A DNA stretch of 64,000 bases, from positions 1,612,001-1,676,000 of the forward strand of contig CANMGU010000001.1 in assembly GCA_947497455.1 (NCBI GenBank), in the 5' to 3' direction. The position numbers were made by a program, and so were the translations under genes. Shown here one piece after another: positions 39,618-49,117 of this stretch; the first letter of the stretch is position 1, and each line of letters opens with the position of its first letter. The DNA comes from an uncultured Sphingomonadaceae bacterium (GTDB lineage Bacteria; Pseudomonadota; Alphaproteobacteria; Sphingomonadales; Sphingomonadaceae). The notes below the pieces were generated by a model, which saw only the letters and a list, made by a program, of their open reading frames with translations, made no database searches and was not told the DNA's origin.

Positions 39618-39775
39618 TATCGGTTCCAATCCGTGGGAGGAAATTCTGTTGATCGCTATTTGGTGCACTGCAATACGGATTACAACCTGACCCTTGGGTC
39701 ATGTCTAAAGTGATATTGGCCTTGCCGCCGCTAACGATGTTCCCTAACTGTTCACCTGTGACCAATGCTGTAAAC

Positions 39776-42040
39776 ATGCCCGCCGAGAGCGATCCACCCT
39801 ATGTGCGGGGTTTAAATACACCCCAACGTGATGCTGTGCTGACCACTGAAGGTCCGGTGCTGGTTCTGGCCGGTGCTGGTACTGGAAAAACTGCCGCTCT
39901 TACCAGGCGGCTGGCGCATCTGGTCTATTCGCGCAAGGCCTGGCCGTCCGAGATTCTGGCGGTGACCTTCACCAACAAAGCAGCGCGCGAGATGAAAGAG
40001 CGGATTGGCACGATTGTGGGTGATGCCGTCGAAGGCATGCCATGGCTCGGCACATTCCACAGCATCGGCGCAAAGATGCTGCGCCGCCACGCCGAACTGG
40101 TCGGCTTGCAAAGTAATTTTACAATCTTAGACACGGATGACCAATTACGGCTGCTGAAGCAGTTGATTCAGGCAGAAGAACTCGACGAAAAACGTTGGCC
40201 CGCTCGCTCTCTTGCTGGTTTAATCGATCAATGGAAAAATCGCGGACTGAATCCCGCTGATCTCGATGCCAATGAAAACGAACGCTATGCCAATGGCCGC
40301 GGCCAAGAGTTTTATGCGGCCTATCAGGCCCGGCTAAAGGCGCTGAATGCCTGCGATTTCGGCGATCTCCTGCTTCATATCCTGAACCTGCTCAAAACCG
40401 ATCGCGAGATTTTAAAGCTCTACCAGGAACGTTTCAAATATATACTTGTCGACGAATATCAGGACACGAATAGCAGCCAGTATCTCTGGCTTAGATTACT
40501 CGCTCAGGAACGAAAAAATATCTGCTGTGTCGGTGATGATGACCAGTCCATATACAGCTGGCGCGGCGCGGAGGTCGCTAACATCCTGCGCTTTGAAAAG
40601 GATTTTCCTGATGCCAAGGTCGTCAAGCTGGAGCAGAATTATCGCTCCACGCCGCATATTCTTGCCTCTGCATCTGCCCTAATTGCGAATAATAGCGGAC
40701 GCCTCGGGAAAACCCTCTGGACCGAGGAAGAAGAAGGCGAAAAAGTGCAGGTCACCGGCGTTTGGGATGGCCCGGAAGAAGCAAGACGTACCGGCGAGGA
40801 AATGGAGAGCCTACAGCATAAGGATGTCTCACTGAACGACATGGCGATTCTCGTCCGCGCACAATTCCAAACACGGGAGTTTGAGGACCGGTTTATCTCC
40901 ATCGGCATGCCCTACAAGATTATCGGCGGCTTTCGCTTCTATGAGCGTGCGGAAATTCGCGACGCCCTCGCCTATCTTCGTGTGATAGCACAGCCCGCAG
41001 ATGACCTTGCATTTGAGCGGATCGTCAATGTCCCCAAGCGCGGGCTTGGAGATAAAACTGTGGAAAAAGTTCACCGGCTCGCGCGGGCACAAGGTATTCC
41101 GCTGGCCGCCGCCGCTCTGAGTATCTGTGATACCGACGAGTTGCCAGCACGGGCTCGAACCACTCTTCAAGAGCTTATGCGCAGTTTCGCGCGGTGGCGT
41201 ACCAATGCCGATGAAGTGCCCCATGCAGAGCTTGCACGGATTGTCCTCGATGAATGCGGCTATACTACGATGTTACAAGCAGACCGAACGCCAGAAGCTG
41301 CCGGCCGGCTAGAAAACCTGACCGAGCTAACCCGGGCAATGGAAGAATATGAGACGCTTGGCGACTTTCTCGAACATGTAAGCCTCGTCATGGACAATGA
41401 CGCATCTGATGATGAGGCCAAGGTCACAATCATGACCATGCATGGCGCCAAGGGCCTGGAATATGATTACGTCTTTTGCGCTGGATGGGAGGAAGGTGTG
41501 TTCCCTTCCCAGCGCAGTCTTGATGAGGGCGGGATAGCGAGTCTCGAGGAAGAACGTCGGCTCGCCTATGTTGCAATCACGCGGGCGCGGAAAAAATGCA
41601 CCATCTTCCATGCCGCCAACCGTCGGATTTACGGACAATGGACCAGTTCCATCCCTTCCCGTTTCATCGGAGAACTTCCGCCCGAGCATATTGAAGAGGA
41701 AACCAGCATGATGGGCGGCGAAAGCCTTTGGCGTGCCAACTGGTCGGAGCGCGCAGACCCCTTTGCCGATGCCGCACGCGGATCTACACGAGGGCCCGGG
41801 TGGAAACGGGCGCGCAATACCGGCAGTTTCGACAGCACGCCCAAAAACATCAAGGAAGCGCGGCGCAGCGCGGTCTCACTGGGCAATAAAGGCCGTGATG
41901 ATGTCGCTGTTGGTATGCGCGTTTTCCATACCAAGTTCGGCTATGGCGAAGTGATCGAAAAAGAAGGCAATAAACTTGAAATCCAATTTGAAAAAAGCGG
42001 CCAGAAACGCGTGCTTGATAGTTTTGTAGAAGTGGCCTGA
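39776..42040 (+). CDS. uvrD: UvrD/PcrA-family ATP-dependent DNA helicase
   Basis: About 754 residues from ATG 39776, where homologues begin (PPYVRGLNTPQRDAV); in-frame ATGs at 39701 and 39737 would add up to 25 unconserved residues. Helicase motifs are the P-loop AGAGTGKTAAL, motif II LVDEYQDTN, motif III DDDQSIYSWRGAE, TMHGAKGLE, and motif VI LAYVAITRARKK. The C-terminal Tudor-like segment has GMRVFHTKFGYGEV, as in PcrA/UvrD that bind RNA polymerase. It unwinds 3'-5' in nucleotide excision and mismatch repair. Confidence 0.92.
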   Translation: MPAESDPPYVRGLNTPQRDAVLTTEGPVLVLAGAGTGKTAALTRRLAHLVYSRKAWPSEILAVTFTNKAAREMKERIGTIVGDAVEGMPWLGTFHSIGAKMLRRHAELVGLQSNFTILDTDDQLRLLKQLIQAEELDEKRWPARSLAGLIDQWKNRGLNPADLDANENERYANGRGQEFYAAYQARLKALNACDFGDLLLHILNLLKTDREILKLYQERFKYILVDEYQDTNSSQYLWLRLLAQERKNICCVGDDDQSIYSWRGAEVANILRFEKDFPDAKVVKLEQNYRSTPHILASASALIANNSGRLGKTLWTEEEEGEKVQVTGVWDGPEEARRTGEEMESLQHKDVSLNDMAILVRAQFQTREFEDRFISIGMPYKIIGGFRFYERAEIRDALAYLRVIAQPADDLAFERIVNVPKRGLGDKTVEKVHRLARAQGIPLAAAALSICDTDELPARARTTLQELMRSFARWRTNADEVPHAELARIVLDECGYTTMLQADRTPEAAGRLENLTELTRAMEEYETLGDFLEHVSLVMDNDASDDEAKVTIMTMHGAKGLEYDYVFCAGWEEGVFPSQRSLDEGGIASLEEERRLAYVAITRARKKCTIFHAANRRIYGQWTSSIPSRFIGELPPEHIEEETSMMGGESLWRANWSERADPFADAARGSTRGPGWKRARNTGSFDSTPKNIKEARRSAVSLGNKGRDDVAVGMRVFHTKFGYGEVIEKEGNKLEIQFEKSGQKRVLDSFVEVA

Positions 42041-42074
42041 AACGCACCAAGTTGAAGATGCGGAGAACATCATC

Positions 42075-43010
42075 ATGAAAATCGCTATTATCGGTGCAGG
42101 CCTGTCTGGACTGACCTGCGCTGACTTCTTGGCCGCTGCTGGGCATCAGGTCCAACTTATCGACAAATCCCGAGGTCCCGGCGGCCGCATGTCAACGCGG
42201 CGTGCGCAGTCATCAATGGGCGAACTGCATTTTGACCATGGCGCGCAATATTTCACCGTTCGTGATCCCGGCTTTCAGGCTATTGTGAAGCAGTGGCAAA
42301 ACGACGGATTAGCAGCAAGATGGCCCGCGGCAGGAGATGATGCCTTGGTCGGCGTCCCATCAATGAATTCCCCCATCAAGGCTATGGCGTCTCGGCATGA
42401 TATATCATGGTCAATGCGTATTGATCGGCTCGAAAATCATAAAAACCAGTGGAGACTATTTGAAGAGAATAGCGCACTGAAACCTCTGTTCGATGCGATA
42501 GTTCTGGCGATACCCGCAGAACAAGCCGCGACATTGCTTGAGACCTGCAACACCAGTTTTTCAGAGATCGCTCGTCAAACCAAATCCGATCCCTGCTGGA
42601 CCGTTATGCTGGCCTTTCCGGAACCGCTATCGACCAACAAGAAGACAATTCGGGATCACTCGGTGATTGGCTGGGCGGCGAAGAACTCCGACAAACCCAT
42701 GCGAGGGGATCTTGAGAGCTGGGTGATCCAGGCAACACCCATATGGTCAAACGATCATCTGGAGGAATCGCAAGAACAGATCATAAAGGCTCTGACCACA
42801 GAATTTGCAGCAGAGCTTGGGATATCATTACCCGAACCTTTGCACGCGGCCGCCCATCGCTGGCGCTACGCTCGCTCAGGCAGCGCCGGATCGATCGCTC
42901 TCTATGATGCAGAAACAGGCCTTGGCGTCTGTGGAGATTGGCTGCTCGGACCACGGGTCGAATGTGCATGGCTTTCAGGGACAGCGCTCGCTCAACTAAT
43001 GGTTGAATAA
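42075..43010 (+). CDS. Renalase-like FAD-dependent amine oxidase
   Basis: 311 residues. The N-terminal FAD-binding motif is IAIIGAGLSGLTCADFL, followed by DKSRGPGGRMSTRR and DHGAQYFTVRDP, all typical of bacterial renalase-type proteins. The C-terminal FAD contact is GVCGDWLLGPRVECAWLSG. Bacterial renalases oxidise isomeric dihydropyridine nucleotides (such as 2- or 6-DHNAD) back to NAD; whether this one does is not shown. It follows the helicase gene after 34 nt. Confidence 0.85.
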   Translation: MKIAIIGAGLSGLTCADFLAAAGHQVQLIDKSRGPGGRMSTRRAQSSMGELHFDHGAQYFTVRDPGFQAIVKQWQNDGLAARWPAAGDDALVGVPSMNSPIKAMASRHDISWSMRIDRLENHKNQWRLFEENSALKPLFDAIVLAIPAEQAATLLETCNTSFSEIARQTKSDPCWTVMLAFPEPLSTNKKTIRDHSVIGWAAKNSDKPMRGDLESWVIQATPIWSNDHLEESQEQIIKALTTEFAAELGISLPEPLHAAAHRWRYARSGSAGSIALYDAETGLGVCGDWLLGPRVECAWLSGTALAQLMVE

Positions 43011-43040
43011 TCCTTATCCACAAGCGCCCAAGATGAGCGT

Positions 43041-43589
43041 CTACAGGTCGATTTTGCGCCATTTTCCGGGCTGCAGCTCGTCCAACGACCAATCACCAAT
43101 ACGCCACCGTACGAGTCTCAATGTCGGATGACCAACGGCCGCCGTCATCCGGCGAACTTGCCGGTTACGCCCTTCCCTGATCGTCAGTTTCAACCAGCAA
43201 TCAGGTACCGTCTTGCGAAACCGTACTGGTGGATCACGCGGCCACAGCGACGGTGCAGGGATCTGTTCGGCATCAGCGGGCCGAGTCAAACCGTCCTTCA
43301 GCCGAACGCCTTGGCGTAATTGACCGAGACTTGCATCACTCACCTCACCTTCAACCTGAACCAGATAGGTTTTCGGCATCTTGAACTTGGGATCGGAAAT
43401 CCGCGCCTGCAATTTGCCATCATCGGTTAAGAGCATCAGCCCTTCGCTATCCCGGTCTAGTCGGCCTGCGGGATAGACGGCCGGCACATCGATGTAGTCC
43501 GACAAAGTCTGGCGCGTTGTCTCGGTTCCGCGGTCCGTGAATTGTGAAAGCACATTATAGGGTTTGTTGAACAATATCAGTTGCGCCAT
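43041..43589 (-). CDS. rluE: 23S rRNA pseudouridine synthase, RluE type
   Basis: About 182 residues from ATG 43589; the frame to 43637 is not conserved. There is no S4 domain, as expected for RluE. The N-terminus has LILFNKPYNVLSQFTD. The catalytic motif is YPAGRLDRDSEGLMLLTDDG. The C-terminal block is IREGRNRQVRRMTAAVGHPTLRL. RluE modifies position 2457 of 23S rRNA. It is convergent with the renalase-like gene and lies divergently from roxA. Confidence 0.9.
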   Translation of the reverse strand: MAQLILFNKPYNVLSQFTDRGTETTRQTLSDYIDVPAVYPAGRLDRDSEGLMLLTDDGKLQARISDPKFKMPKTYLVQVEGEVSDASLGQLRQGVRLKDGLTRPADAEQIPAPSLWPRDPPVRFRKTVPDCWLKLTIREGRNRQVRRMTAAVGHPTLRLVRWRIGDWSLDELQPGKWRKIDL

Positions 43590-43702
43590 GGCATACCTTT
43601 GGCATTGATCACCAATAGCGGCAACGTCCTTCAACAAAGAATGAACATTCGTCGCCGCATATCACGCAATTATGACAAATTGCCCGTATGTCGCTCTGTA
43701 GA

Positions 43703-43730
43703 AGCAGCACTTTTGCATGCTGTTTTTATT
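43703..43730 (+). terminator. Terminator-like hairpin in the roxA leader
   Basis: AGCAGCA (43703-43709) pairs with TGCTGTT (43718-43724), 7 bp with one G-U and an 8-nt loop, followed by TTTATTAT. It ends about 40 nt before the roxA start. No plus-strand gene ends nearby, so it would act as an attenuator of roxA if real. A dyad GCAATT/AATTGC at 43666-43683 lies upstream. Confidence 0.35.
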
Positions 43731-43768
43731 ATCTGTGACTGAACCATCAAATTTCGTACACAGCCTCA

Positions 43769-44935
43769 ATGAACCTGATGAATTTTGATATCGACGCTTT
43801 CCTTCGCGACTATTGGCAGCAGAAACCACTGTTGATAAAAAATCCTTGGGACGGCTGGAGCGATCCGCTTGAACCGGACGATCTGGCCGGTCTTGCCTGC
43901 GAACAAGGCGTGGAGTCACGACTGATAACCCAAACTGGTGATGATCCGGATCTGCCCTGGGAACTGGAGCACGGGCCTTTTGCGGAATCGCGATTCAGCC
44001 AACTTGATCACAAGCGCTGGACGCTACTGGTGCAGGCCGTTGATCATTATGTGCCGGATGTTGCCGCGATGATCGAACCGTTTCGCTTTATACCAAATTG
44101 GCGCATCGATGACGTGATGGTGAGTTACGCTGCTGATGGCGGCGGTGTCGGACCGCATTTCGATCAATATGACGTGTTCCTGATCCAGGGATCGGGGCGC
44201 CGCCAGTGGCAGGTTGGTGGTCACTGCGATGAAAACTCAGAATTGCTACCACATAATGATTTGCGACTGCTTGCCGATTTTGATGCCACCGACGAATGGA
44301 CATGCGAGCCTGGCGATATTCTTTATGTACCGCCGGGCATTGCCCACAACGGGATCGCTGTCGGGGATGATTGCATGACCTATTCGATCGGTTTTCGTGC
44401 GCCGTCACGTAGCGAGCTAATAGGATATTGGGCCGATGACCTGCTCGCGGACATGCAGAATGATGACCGTTATAGTGACCCCAAATTGAAGGCGCTGAAA
44501 AACCCGGGTGAGATTCCTGCGGACGCTCTGGGCCGGCTCCATGCAATGATCACCGAGAAGTTGAATGATCGGGAAGCCTTTGCAATGTGGTTCGGCCAGT
44601 ATAGCAGCACACCGAAATATCCTGATGTCGACTGGCGCCCTGAAGAGCCTCTTGGGATGGATCAGTTGCAACAATATCTGGCTCGCGAAACGCCGATATA
44701 CCGCAATCCGTCCAGCCGGTTTTCCTTCATCCGTGAGCCTTCACAAATCCAGCTTTTTGTCGACGGAAACAGTTTTCCCTGCACCGGGGAAAGCGCAAAA
44801 TTTGCCGAGGCTCTATGTGCGAAAAATATTGTGCATATGGAGCAGAATTACTTGCAATCCGACACGGTCATGGCCCTGATCTCGGAGCTTTACAATCTCG
44901 GCAGCGTCACTTTCGATCAGCCGGAAACAGAGTAG
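43769..44935 (+). CDS. roxA: Ribosomal protein uL16 arginine hydroxylase (YcfD/RoxA-like JmjC oxygenase)
   Basis: 388 residues, close to the 373 of E. coli. The N-terminus has FLRDYWQQKPLLIKN. The iron-binding HxD is in GVGPHFDQYDVFLIQ, the distal His in VPPGIAHNG. The substrate/2-oxoglutarate region includes GSGRRQWQVG. A C-terminal winged-helix domain follows. The E. coli enzyme hydroxylates Arg81 of L16 with oxygen and 2-oxoglutarate. The gene stands alone, with a terminator-like leader hairpin upstream. Confidence 0.92.
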   Translation: MNLMNFDIDAFLRDYWQQKPLLIKNPWDGWSDPLEPDDLAGLACEQGVESRLITQTGDDPDLPWELEHGPFAESRFSQLDHKRWTLLVQAVDHYVPDVAAMIEPFRFIPNWRIDDVMVSYAADGGGVGPHFDQYDVFLIQGSGRRQWQVGGHCDENSELLPHNDLRLLADFDATDEWTCEPGDILYVPPGIAHNGIAVGDDCMTYSIGFRAPSRSELIGYWADDLLADMQNDDRYSDPKLKALKNPGEIPADALGRLHAMITEKLNDREAFAMWFGQYSSTPKYPDVDWRPEEPLGMDQLQQYLARETPIYRNPSSRFSFIREPSQIQLFVDGNSFPCTGESAKFAEALCAKNIVHMEQNYLQSDTVMALISELYNLGSVTFDQPETE

Positions 44936-45014
44936 TAAAACAGCCGGCAACCATGCGTTCGCAGACACCATATAATCAGCGCATTTAACAGTATCGGCCA
45001 CTACGCCTATCGCT

Positions 45015-45043
45015 TTGCCTGACCTATGAGAAAGTGGTATAAT
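45015..45043 (+). promoter_or_regulatory. Promoter of the GMC oxidoreductase gene
   Basis: TTGCCT (45015-45020), 17-nt spacer, then a perfect TATAAT (45038-45043), with the GMC gene starting at 45106. This is one of the best -10 boxes in the window; sphingomonad promoters are often weaker. Confidence 0.6.
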
Positions 45044-45105
45044 TCCATTGGTAGGGTCGCTTCTCATGTCGGGGCACATGGGTACTGGTTGTGTGAGACA
45101 AGCTG

Positions 45106-46722
45106 GTGATAATTGACCTGAGGGAGTCCGACCCCTCGATACGTTTCGAAGCGGACATCTGTATCGTAGGAGCAGGTGCCGCCGGCATTACGCTGGCGCG
45201 TCGTCTGGATGCAGCGGGTCTGCGGGTCTTGCTGCTGGAAAGCGGTGGAATCGACTTTGAGCCTGATATTCAAGCGCTGGCGGATGGACCATCAACCGGC
45301 CATGACTATTATCCGTTGGCAGATTCGCGACTGCGTTTTTTTGGCGGGACGACTGCCATATGGGGCGGCCGCTGCGCTGAGTTCAACCCGTCAGACTTTG
45401 AATGTCGTGACTGGGTGCCGCATAGTGGCTGGCCGATCTCTTTCGAAGACCTGCGGCCCTACTATGACAGTGCACGATGGCTGCTGGGATTGCCTACACG
45501 CCAATCACCGGACAATCTATGGCCACAACTCAGTCGTCAACCACCCGCATTTACACAAGACGGCCTGACCACCGATTTCTGGCAATTCACGCCGCAGCCA
45601 GAGCGTTTTACCCTGCGGAAGTGCAATGATCTGACGACAAGTGATTCCGTCCGTATATTGTTGCACGCTACGGTGACCGCCATCAGCACCAATGATGGCA
45701 GCGATCAGGTTAATGGGCTGACCGTTAGCGATATTTCTGGCCGGACAGCGTATATCAACGCGCAGCAATATGTGCTGGCGGCTGGCGGGATTGACAATGC
45801 CCGGCTGCTCCTCGCATCCGGCATCGGTAATAACCATGATCAAGTCGGCCGCTATTTCATGGAGCATCCTCATGCTCGTGGTGGACGGATCGTAGGGAGC
45901 CGATTTACGGAGTTGCTCAAAAGCCTTCACGGGCGCATGCGGGATCGCAATGGTTATCTTCATGCTACTCTGATTAGGCCATCAGAGGCCATGCAGAAAC
46001 GAGAAGGCATATTGAACAGCGGCTTCACTCTTGCCGTCCGTCAACCGGCAGACGCCAATATGATCGCGCCCGTAAAAGCTTATAATGGGTTTAAACATGC
46101 GCTCTCGCCAACCAAAGCCAATCGGTCTCTATGGCTCAATGTCAAAAAGACTACGACCCGGGTCAATGAATGGGCTGGCGCGCTGCGACCGCGGGCTCTG
46201 ATGGCAATCGGTTGGGAACTCAGCGCCATCATCCGCGCGGAGCAGGCTCCAAACCCGCAAAGCCGGATCAAATTGGCCAGAGAACGGGATGCGCTTGGTG
46301 TGCCATTGGCTGAGCTGGACTGGCGCTTCAGTGCGCTCGACAAAAGAAGCGTAAAGGTGATGATGCAAACCTTTGCGGCGGAGCTGGAACGTCTGAAAAT
46401 CGGACGGTTTGATCCGGCTCCCTGGCTGGATGATGCGTCGACGCTATGGACAACCGATCCGCTAATATCCGCCCATGCCAAGGGTGGTTATCATCATATG
46501 GGTACCACCCGCATGTCTTCATCACCCCGGAATGGCGTTGTCGATGCGACGTGCCGGGTACACGGTCTCGGAAACCTCTACGTCGCGGGCAGCTCAGTTT
46601 TCGTGACATCGGGATGGGCCAATCCCACTCTCGGAATTATGGCACTTAGCTTGCGTCTCGCCGACCATCTGGCCGGTCAGGCTGTACGATTGACCAAAAG
46701 TGTTTCAATGGCAAAGGCCTGA
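45106..46722 (+). CDS. GMC family FAD-dependent oxidoreductase
   Basis: 538 residues. The FAD-binding Rossmann motif is CIVGAGAAGITLARRL. The second GMC region has FFGGTTAIWGGRC, and the C-terminal catalytic block has HHMGTTRMSSSPRNGVVD, GLGNLYVAGSSVFVTSGWANPTL. Members oxidise alcohols, sugars or sterols; in this subfamily the substrate is usually unknown. No signal peptide is seen. The start is GTG 45106, after an in-frame stop at 45094-45096. A gluconate dehydrogenase-like partner or cytochrome is not present. Confidence 0.88.
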   Translation: MIIDLRESDPSIRFEADICIVGAGAAGITLARRLDAAGLRVLLLESGGIDFEPDIQALADGPSTGHDYYPLADSRLRFFGGTTAIWGGRCAEFNPSDFECRDWVPHSGWPISFEDLRPYYDSARWLLGLPTRQSPDNLWPQLSRQPPAFTQDGLTTDFWQFTPQPERFTLRKCNDLTTSDSVRILLHATVTAISTNDGSDQVNGLTVSDISGRTAYINAQQYVLAAGGIDNARLLLASGIGNNHDQVGRYFMEHPHARGGRIVGSRFTELLKSLHGRMRDRNGYLHATLIRPSEAMQKREGILNSGFTLAVRQPADANMIAPVKAYNGFKHALSPTKANRSLWLNVKKTTTRVNEWAGALRPRALMAIGWELSAIIRAEQAPNPQSRIKLARERDALGVPLAELDWRFSALDKRSVKVMMQTFAAELERLKIGRFDPAPWLDDASTLWTTDPLISAHAKGGYHHMGTTRMSSSPRNGVVDATCRVHGLGNLYVAGSSVFVTSGWANPTLGIMALSLRLADHLAGQAVRLTKSVSMAKA

Positions 46723-46728
46723 TTGCGG

Positions 46729-47421
46729 TCAACCCGCCACAATCGGTTCACCAAGTCCCAGCCTTTTGCCATTGGTCACGATCACCCGGTCGCCAAGTTC
46801 GACTTGCTCGAACAAGAGACGCGCAAATTCCTCTGGAACGCCGATACAACCGCGGGTGCCATAGCCCCATTTTACCTCTGCAGCATGAATGGCGATCCCG
46901 TCATTGGTCAGCCGCAACATGTAAGGCATTGGCACATGATAGATATTTGAGATATGATCCTTGCTCTTTTGGGTGATCGGAAAAACACCGGTCGGGGTCG
47001 GCTTCAGTGCATCGCCAAATTTGATTACTGCAGCGCCAATTTCATAGCCATCTCGGAAAACCGAAATGGATTCCGCTTTCAGGTCAACGGTAATGACAAT
47101 CTCGCCATCCGGCACCCCTTCATCATCCCACTTGTAATAACCATGCACGAACGGCTCGTCGATTTGCAGGATGCGTTTGACGACAAAAGGAGAATTCGAG
47201 ACAGTCTCGGGAAGAAGCGCTGGCCCTTCTTTCTCTGCATCTATCGCAACAGCCTCGACAACCGCCTTCTCTTCTACTGCCGCAACTGCTGGCAAAGGCT
47301 CCACAACACCCGGTTCAGCGGCTATCGCACGTACAAGGCCCAGCACGAGCAAGCCCAGAATAGAAAAACCAACCACGACCAATATCGCTGCGCTAATTCG
47401 CATCGCTATCTGCTTTGTCAT
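46729..47421 (-). CDS. L,D-transpeptidase (YkuD domain)
   Basis: 230 residues. One N-terminal membrane anchor (ISAAILVVVGFSILGLLVLGL) is followed by a Pro/Ala/Glu linker of about 50 residues. The YkuD domain has FPITQKSKDH, the catalytic His in IAIHAAEVKWGYG, and the nucleophile Cys in TRGCIGVPEE. It cross-links or anchors peptidoglycan from the periplasmic face. A near-perfect AGGAGG stands 8 nt before the ATG. The 3' end nearly touches the convergent GMC gene. Confidence 0.9.
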   Translation of the reverse strand: MTKQIAMRISAAILVVVGFSILGLLVLGLVRAIAAEPGVVEPLPAVAAVEEKAVVEAVAIDAEKEGPALLPETVSNSPFVVKRILQIDEPFVHGYYKWDDEGVPDGEIVITVDLKAESISVFRDGYEIGAAVIKFGDALKPTPTGVFPITQKSKDHISNIYHVPMPYMLRLTNDGIAIHAAEVKWGYGTRGCIGVPEEFARLLFEQVELGDRVIVTNGKRLGLGEPIVAG

Positions 47422-47860
47422 GTTTCAAACCTCCTGTTCGATTAAGATTTTCTTTACCAAAACAGAAAGTCCGCAACCATCACCCATTTCAGCCTGTGCC
47501 GCATGGAGACGCGATCGTTCCAAAGATTAAATAATACCGTTAAACGGGCCCGAGCCTGCAAATGCTAGGCTATGGCAACCTCGATAAAAAACAGTTAGAC
47601 AAAATTTGACCCCTGTTTTGCGTATCTTTTGTGGAATTTCTCGGCACGCACCATTGGCCTTCAACAAGCTGTCCGATAACCGTTAACGAACACAGCCTTC
47701 ATCACTATATCCTTCGACGGATAAACAAATTTTTGCTGTCCAGCGAAGAGAGACTTCCTTAGAACCCGATGTAATCCTTTAACGCCAAAGAAAACACAAA
47801 TCATCGAACCGCGCGCACCCCATCCCTTTAGCATAGCCAATTACCGCTACCTCTGGTTCT
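47422..47860. other. Divergent intergenic region between L,D-transpeptidase and MFS genes
   Basis: About 400 nt without a confirmed gene. It holds the AGGAGG ribosome site of the transpeptidase near 47431. Short palindromes CCGTTAAACGG (about 47538-47548) and CGTTAACG occur. On the plus strand the MFS frame is open from about 47725 with no ATG, GTG or TTG until 47875. I see no RNA gene. Confidence 0.6.
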
Positions 47861-47874
47861 CGCGGCTGTCGTCG

Positions 47875-49098
47875 ATGTTCGCGCTCTACGCTATGATGCT
47901 GATCCTCGGCTGGCAGGCCTATAATCTCGCACGCGAAGATATGGGTGTCGGTGCCTCGGCCGGTATTTTGGGATTGCTTGGGCTTTTGCAATTTGTGCCT
48001 TTGTTTATCCTGACTCCGCTGGTCGGCTGGGTGGCGGATCATCTGGATCGCCGTTGGATTGCGCGGATAGTTCTCGGCGTACAGGCGGCTATTGCGCTGG
48101 TCCTCGGTTTGCTAACCGTCAGCGGTGACATCACCTTATGGGCCATTTACATCATTTCCGTCCTGCTGGGTATCTGCCGAGCGTTTCTCGGACCGGCGGT
48201 TACTTCCCTGGCCCCTAATCTGGTGCCGAAAGAGTCGCTGCCGCGCGCGATCGCATTGTCTACCATAGCCTGGCAGGTCGGCGTCATCGCTGGGCCCGGC
48301 ATGGCTGGGCCGCTTTATAAGATCGCGCCATCCCTGCCCTATTTCGTCTGTGCAGCGCTTTACGCGCTGGCCATGCTTTCGATTTTCATGATCGGCCCGG
48401 TCACACGCAGCGCGATTGATCGGACCAAAGGACCTTTGCGTCAGGTGATGGATGGCATGTCCTATGTCTGGACCAACAAGCTGGTGCTCGGAGCTATCAC
48501 GCTGGATTTGCTGGTCATGTTTCTCGCAGGGGCAACTGCAATGATCCCGGTATTTGCCAAAGATATTTTGGGCGCTGGCGAGATTGGCCTATCCTTGCTG
48601 GCGGCTTCGCCAGCGGTCGGTGCAGTCATTGTCGCGGGTATATTTTCCTTCGCTCCACTGTCCCGCAATGTCGGCAACATGATGCTGATTGCGATGGCGA
48701 TTTTCGGATTGGGGACGATTGGATTTGGATTGAGTACATCCTTACCCCTGTCGATGGCCTGCCTCGCTCTATGCGGTGCCGCTGACATGTTCGGAGTCTA
48801 TGTGCGCAGCTCGCTAATTCAGCTCCACACGCCCGATGATCGACGTGGACGCGTAAACGCCGTCAGTCAGATGACGATCAGTGCATCCAATGAGCTGGGT
48901 GATGCCCTGTCGGGCGGATTGGCCGTGCTATTTGGCCCTATTGCAGCCATTGTCGCAGGCGGTGCCGGTGCTATAGTGGTAACCGGAATTTGGTCACGGC
49001 TGTTTCCCCAACTGGGTGCGGCCAAGACATTTGATCCGCCCCCAGACTTGGACGCAGGCATAAAAAAAGAAGACAAATCAGTCACTAGTGCTACATAA
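47875..49098 (+). CDS. MFS transporter (EntS-like exporter fold)
   Basis: 407 residues from ATG 47875, with about 12 membrane spans and the loop [17 protein letters not shown] after helix 2. The frame extends upstream with HPFSIANYRYLWFSRLSS, which looks like the real N-terminus of such exporters, but there is no ATG, GTG or TTG between the stop at 47722 and 47875. Initiation may use a rare codon such as ATC 47800/47803, or a base error may hide the start. Starting at 47875 trims helix 1. Substrate unknown; the closest branch exports siderophores or drugs. It is followed by cysK. Confidence 0.85.
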   Translation: MFALYAMMLILGWQAYNLAREDMGVGASAGILGLLGLLQFVPLFILTPLVGWVADHLDRRWIARIVLGVQAAIALVLGLLTVSGDITLWAIYIISVLLGICRAFLGPAVTSLAPNLVPKESLPRAIALSTIAWQVGVIAGPGMAGPLYKIAPSLPYFVCAALYALAMLSIFMIGPVTRSAIDRTKGPLRQVMDGMSYVWTNKLVLGAITLDLLVMFLAGATAMIPVFAKDILGAGEIGLSLLAASPAVGAVIVAGIFSFAPLSRNVGNMMLIAMAIFGLGTIGFGLSTSLPLSMACLALCGAADMFGVYVRSSLIQLHTPDDRRGRVNAVSQMTISASNELGDALSGGLAVLFGPIAAIVAGGAGAIVVTGIWSRLFPQLGAAKTFDPPPDLDAGIKKEDKSVTSAT

Positions 49099-49117
49099 TG
49101 AATCAGGAGACAGAGCA

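Noticed and set aside
39471..39713. 80-residue plus-strand frame between rsmD and the helicase gene
   Set aside because: Starts directly after the rsmD stop with no ribosome site, has an irregular composition (many Cys/His/Arg), and competes with a more convincing minus-strand peptide; no domain seen.
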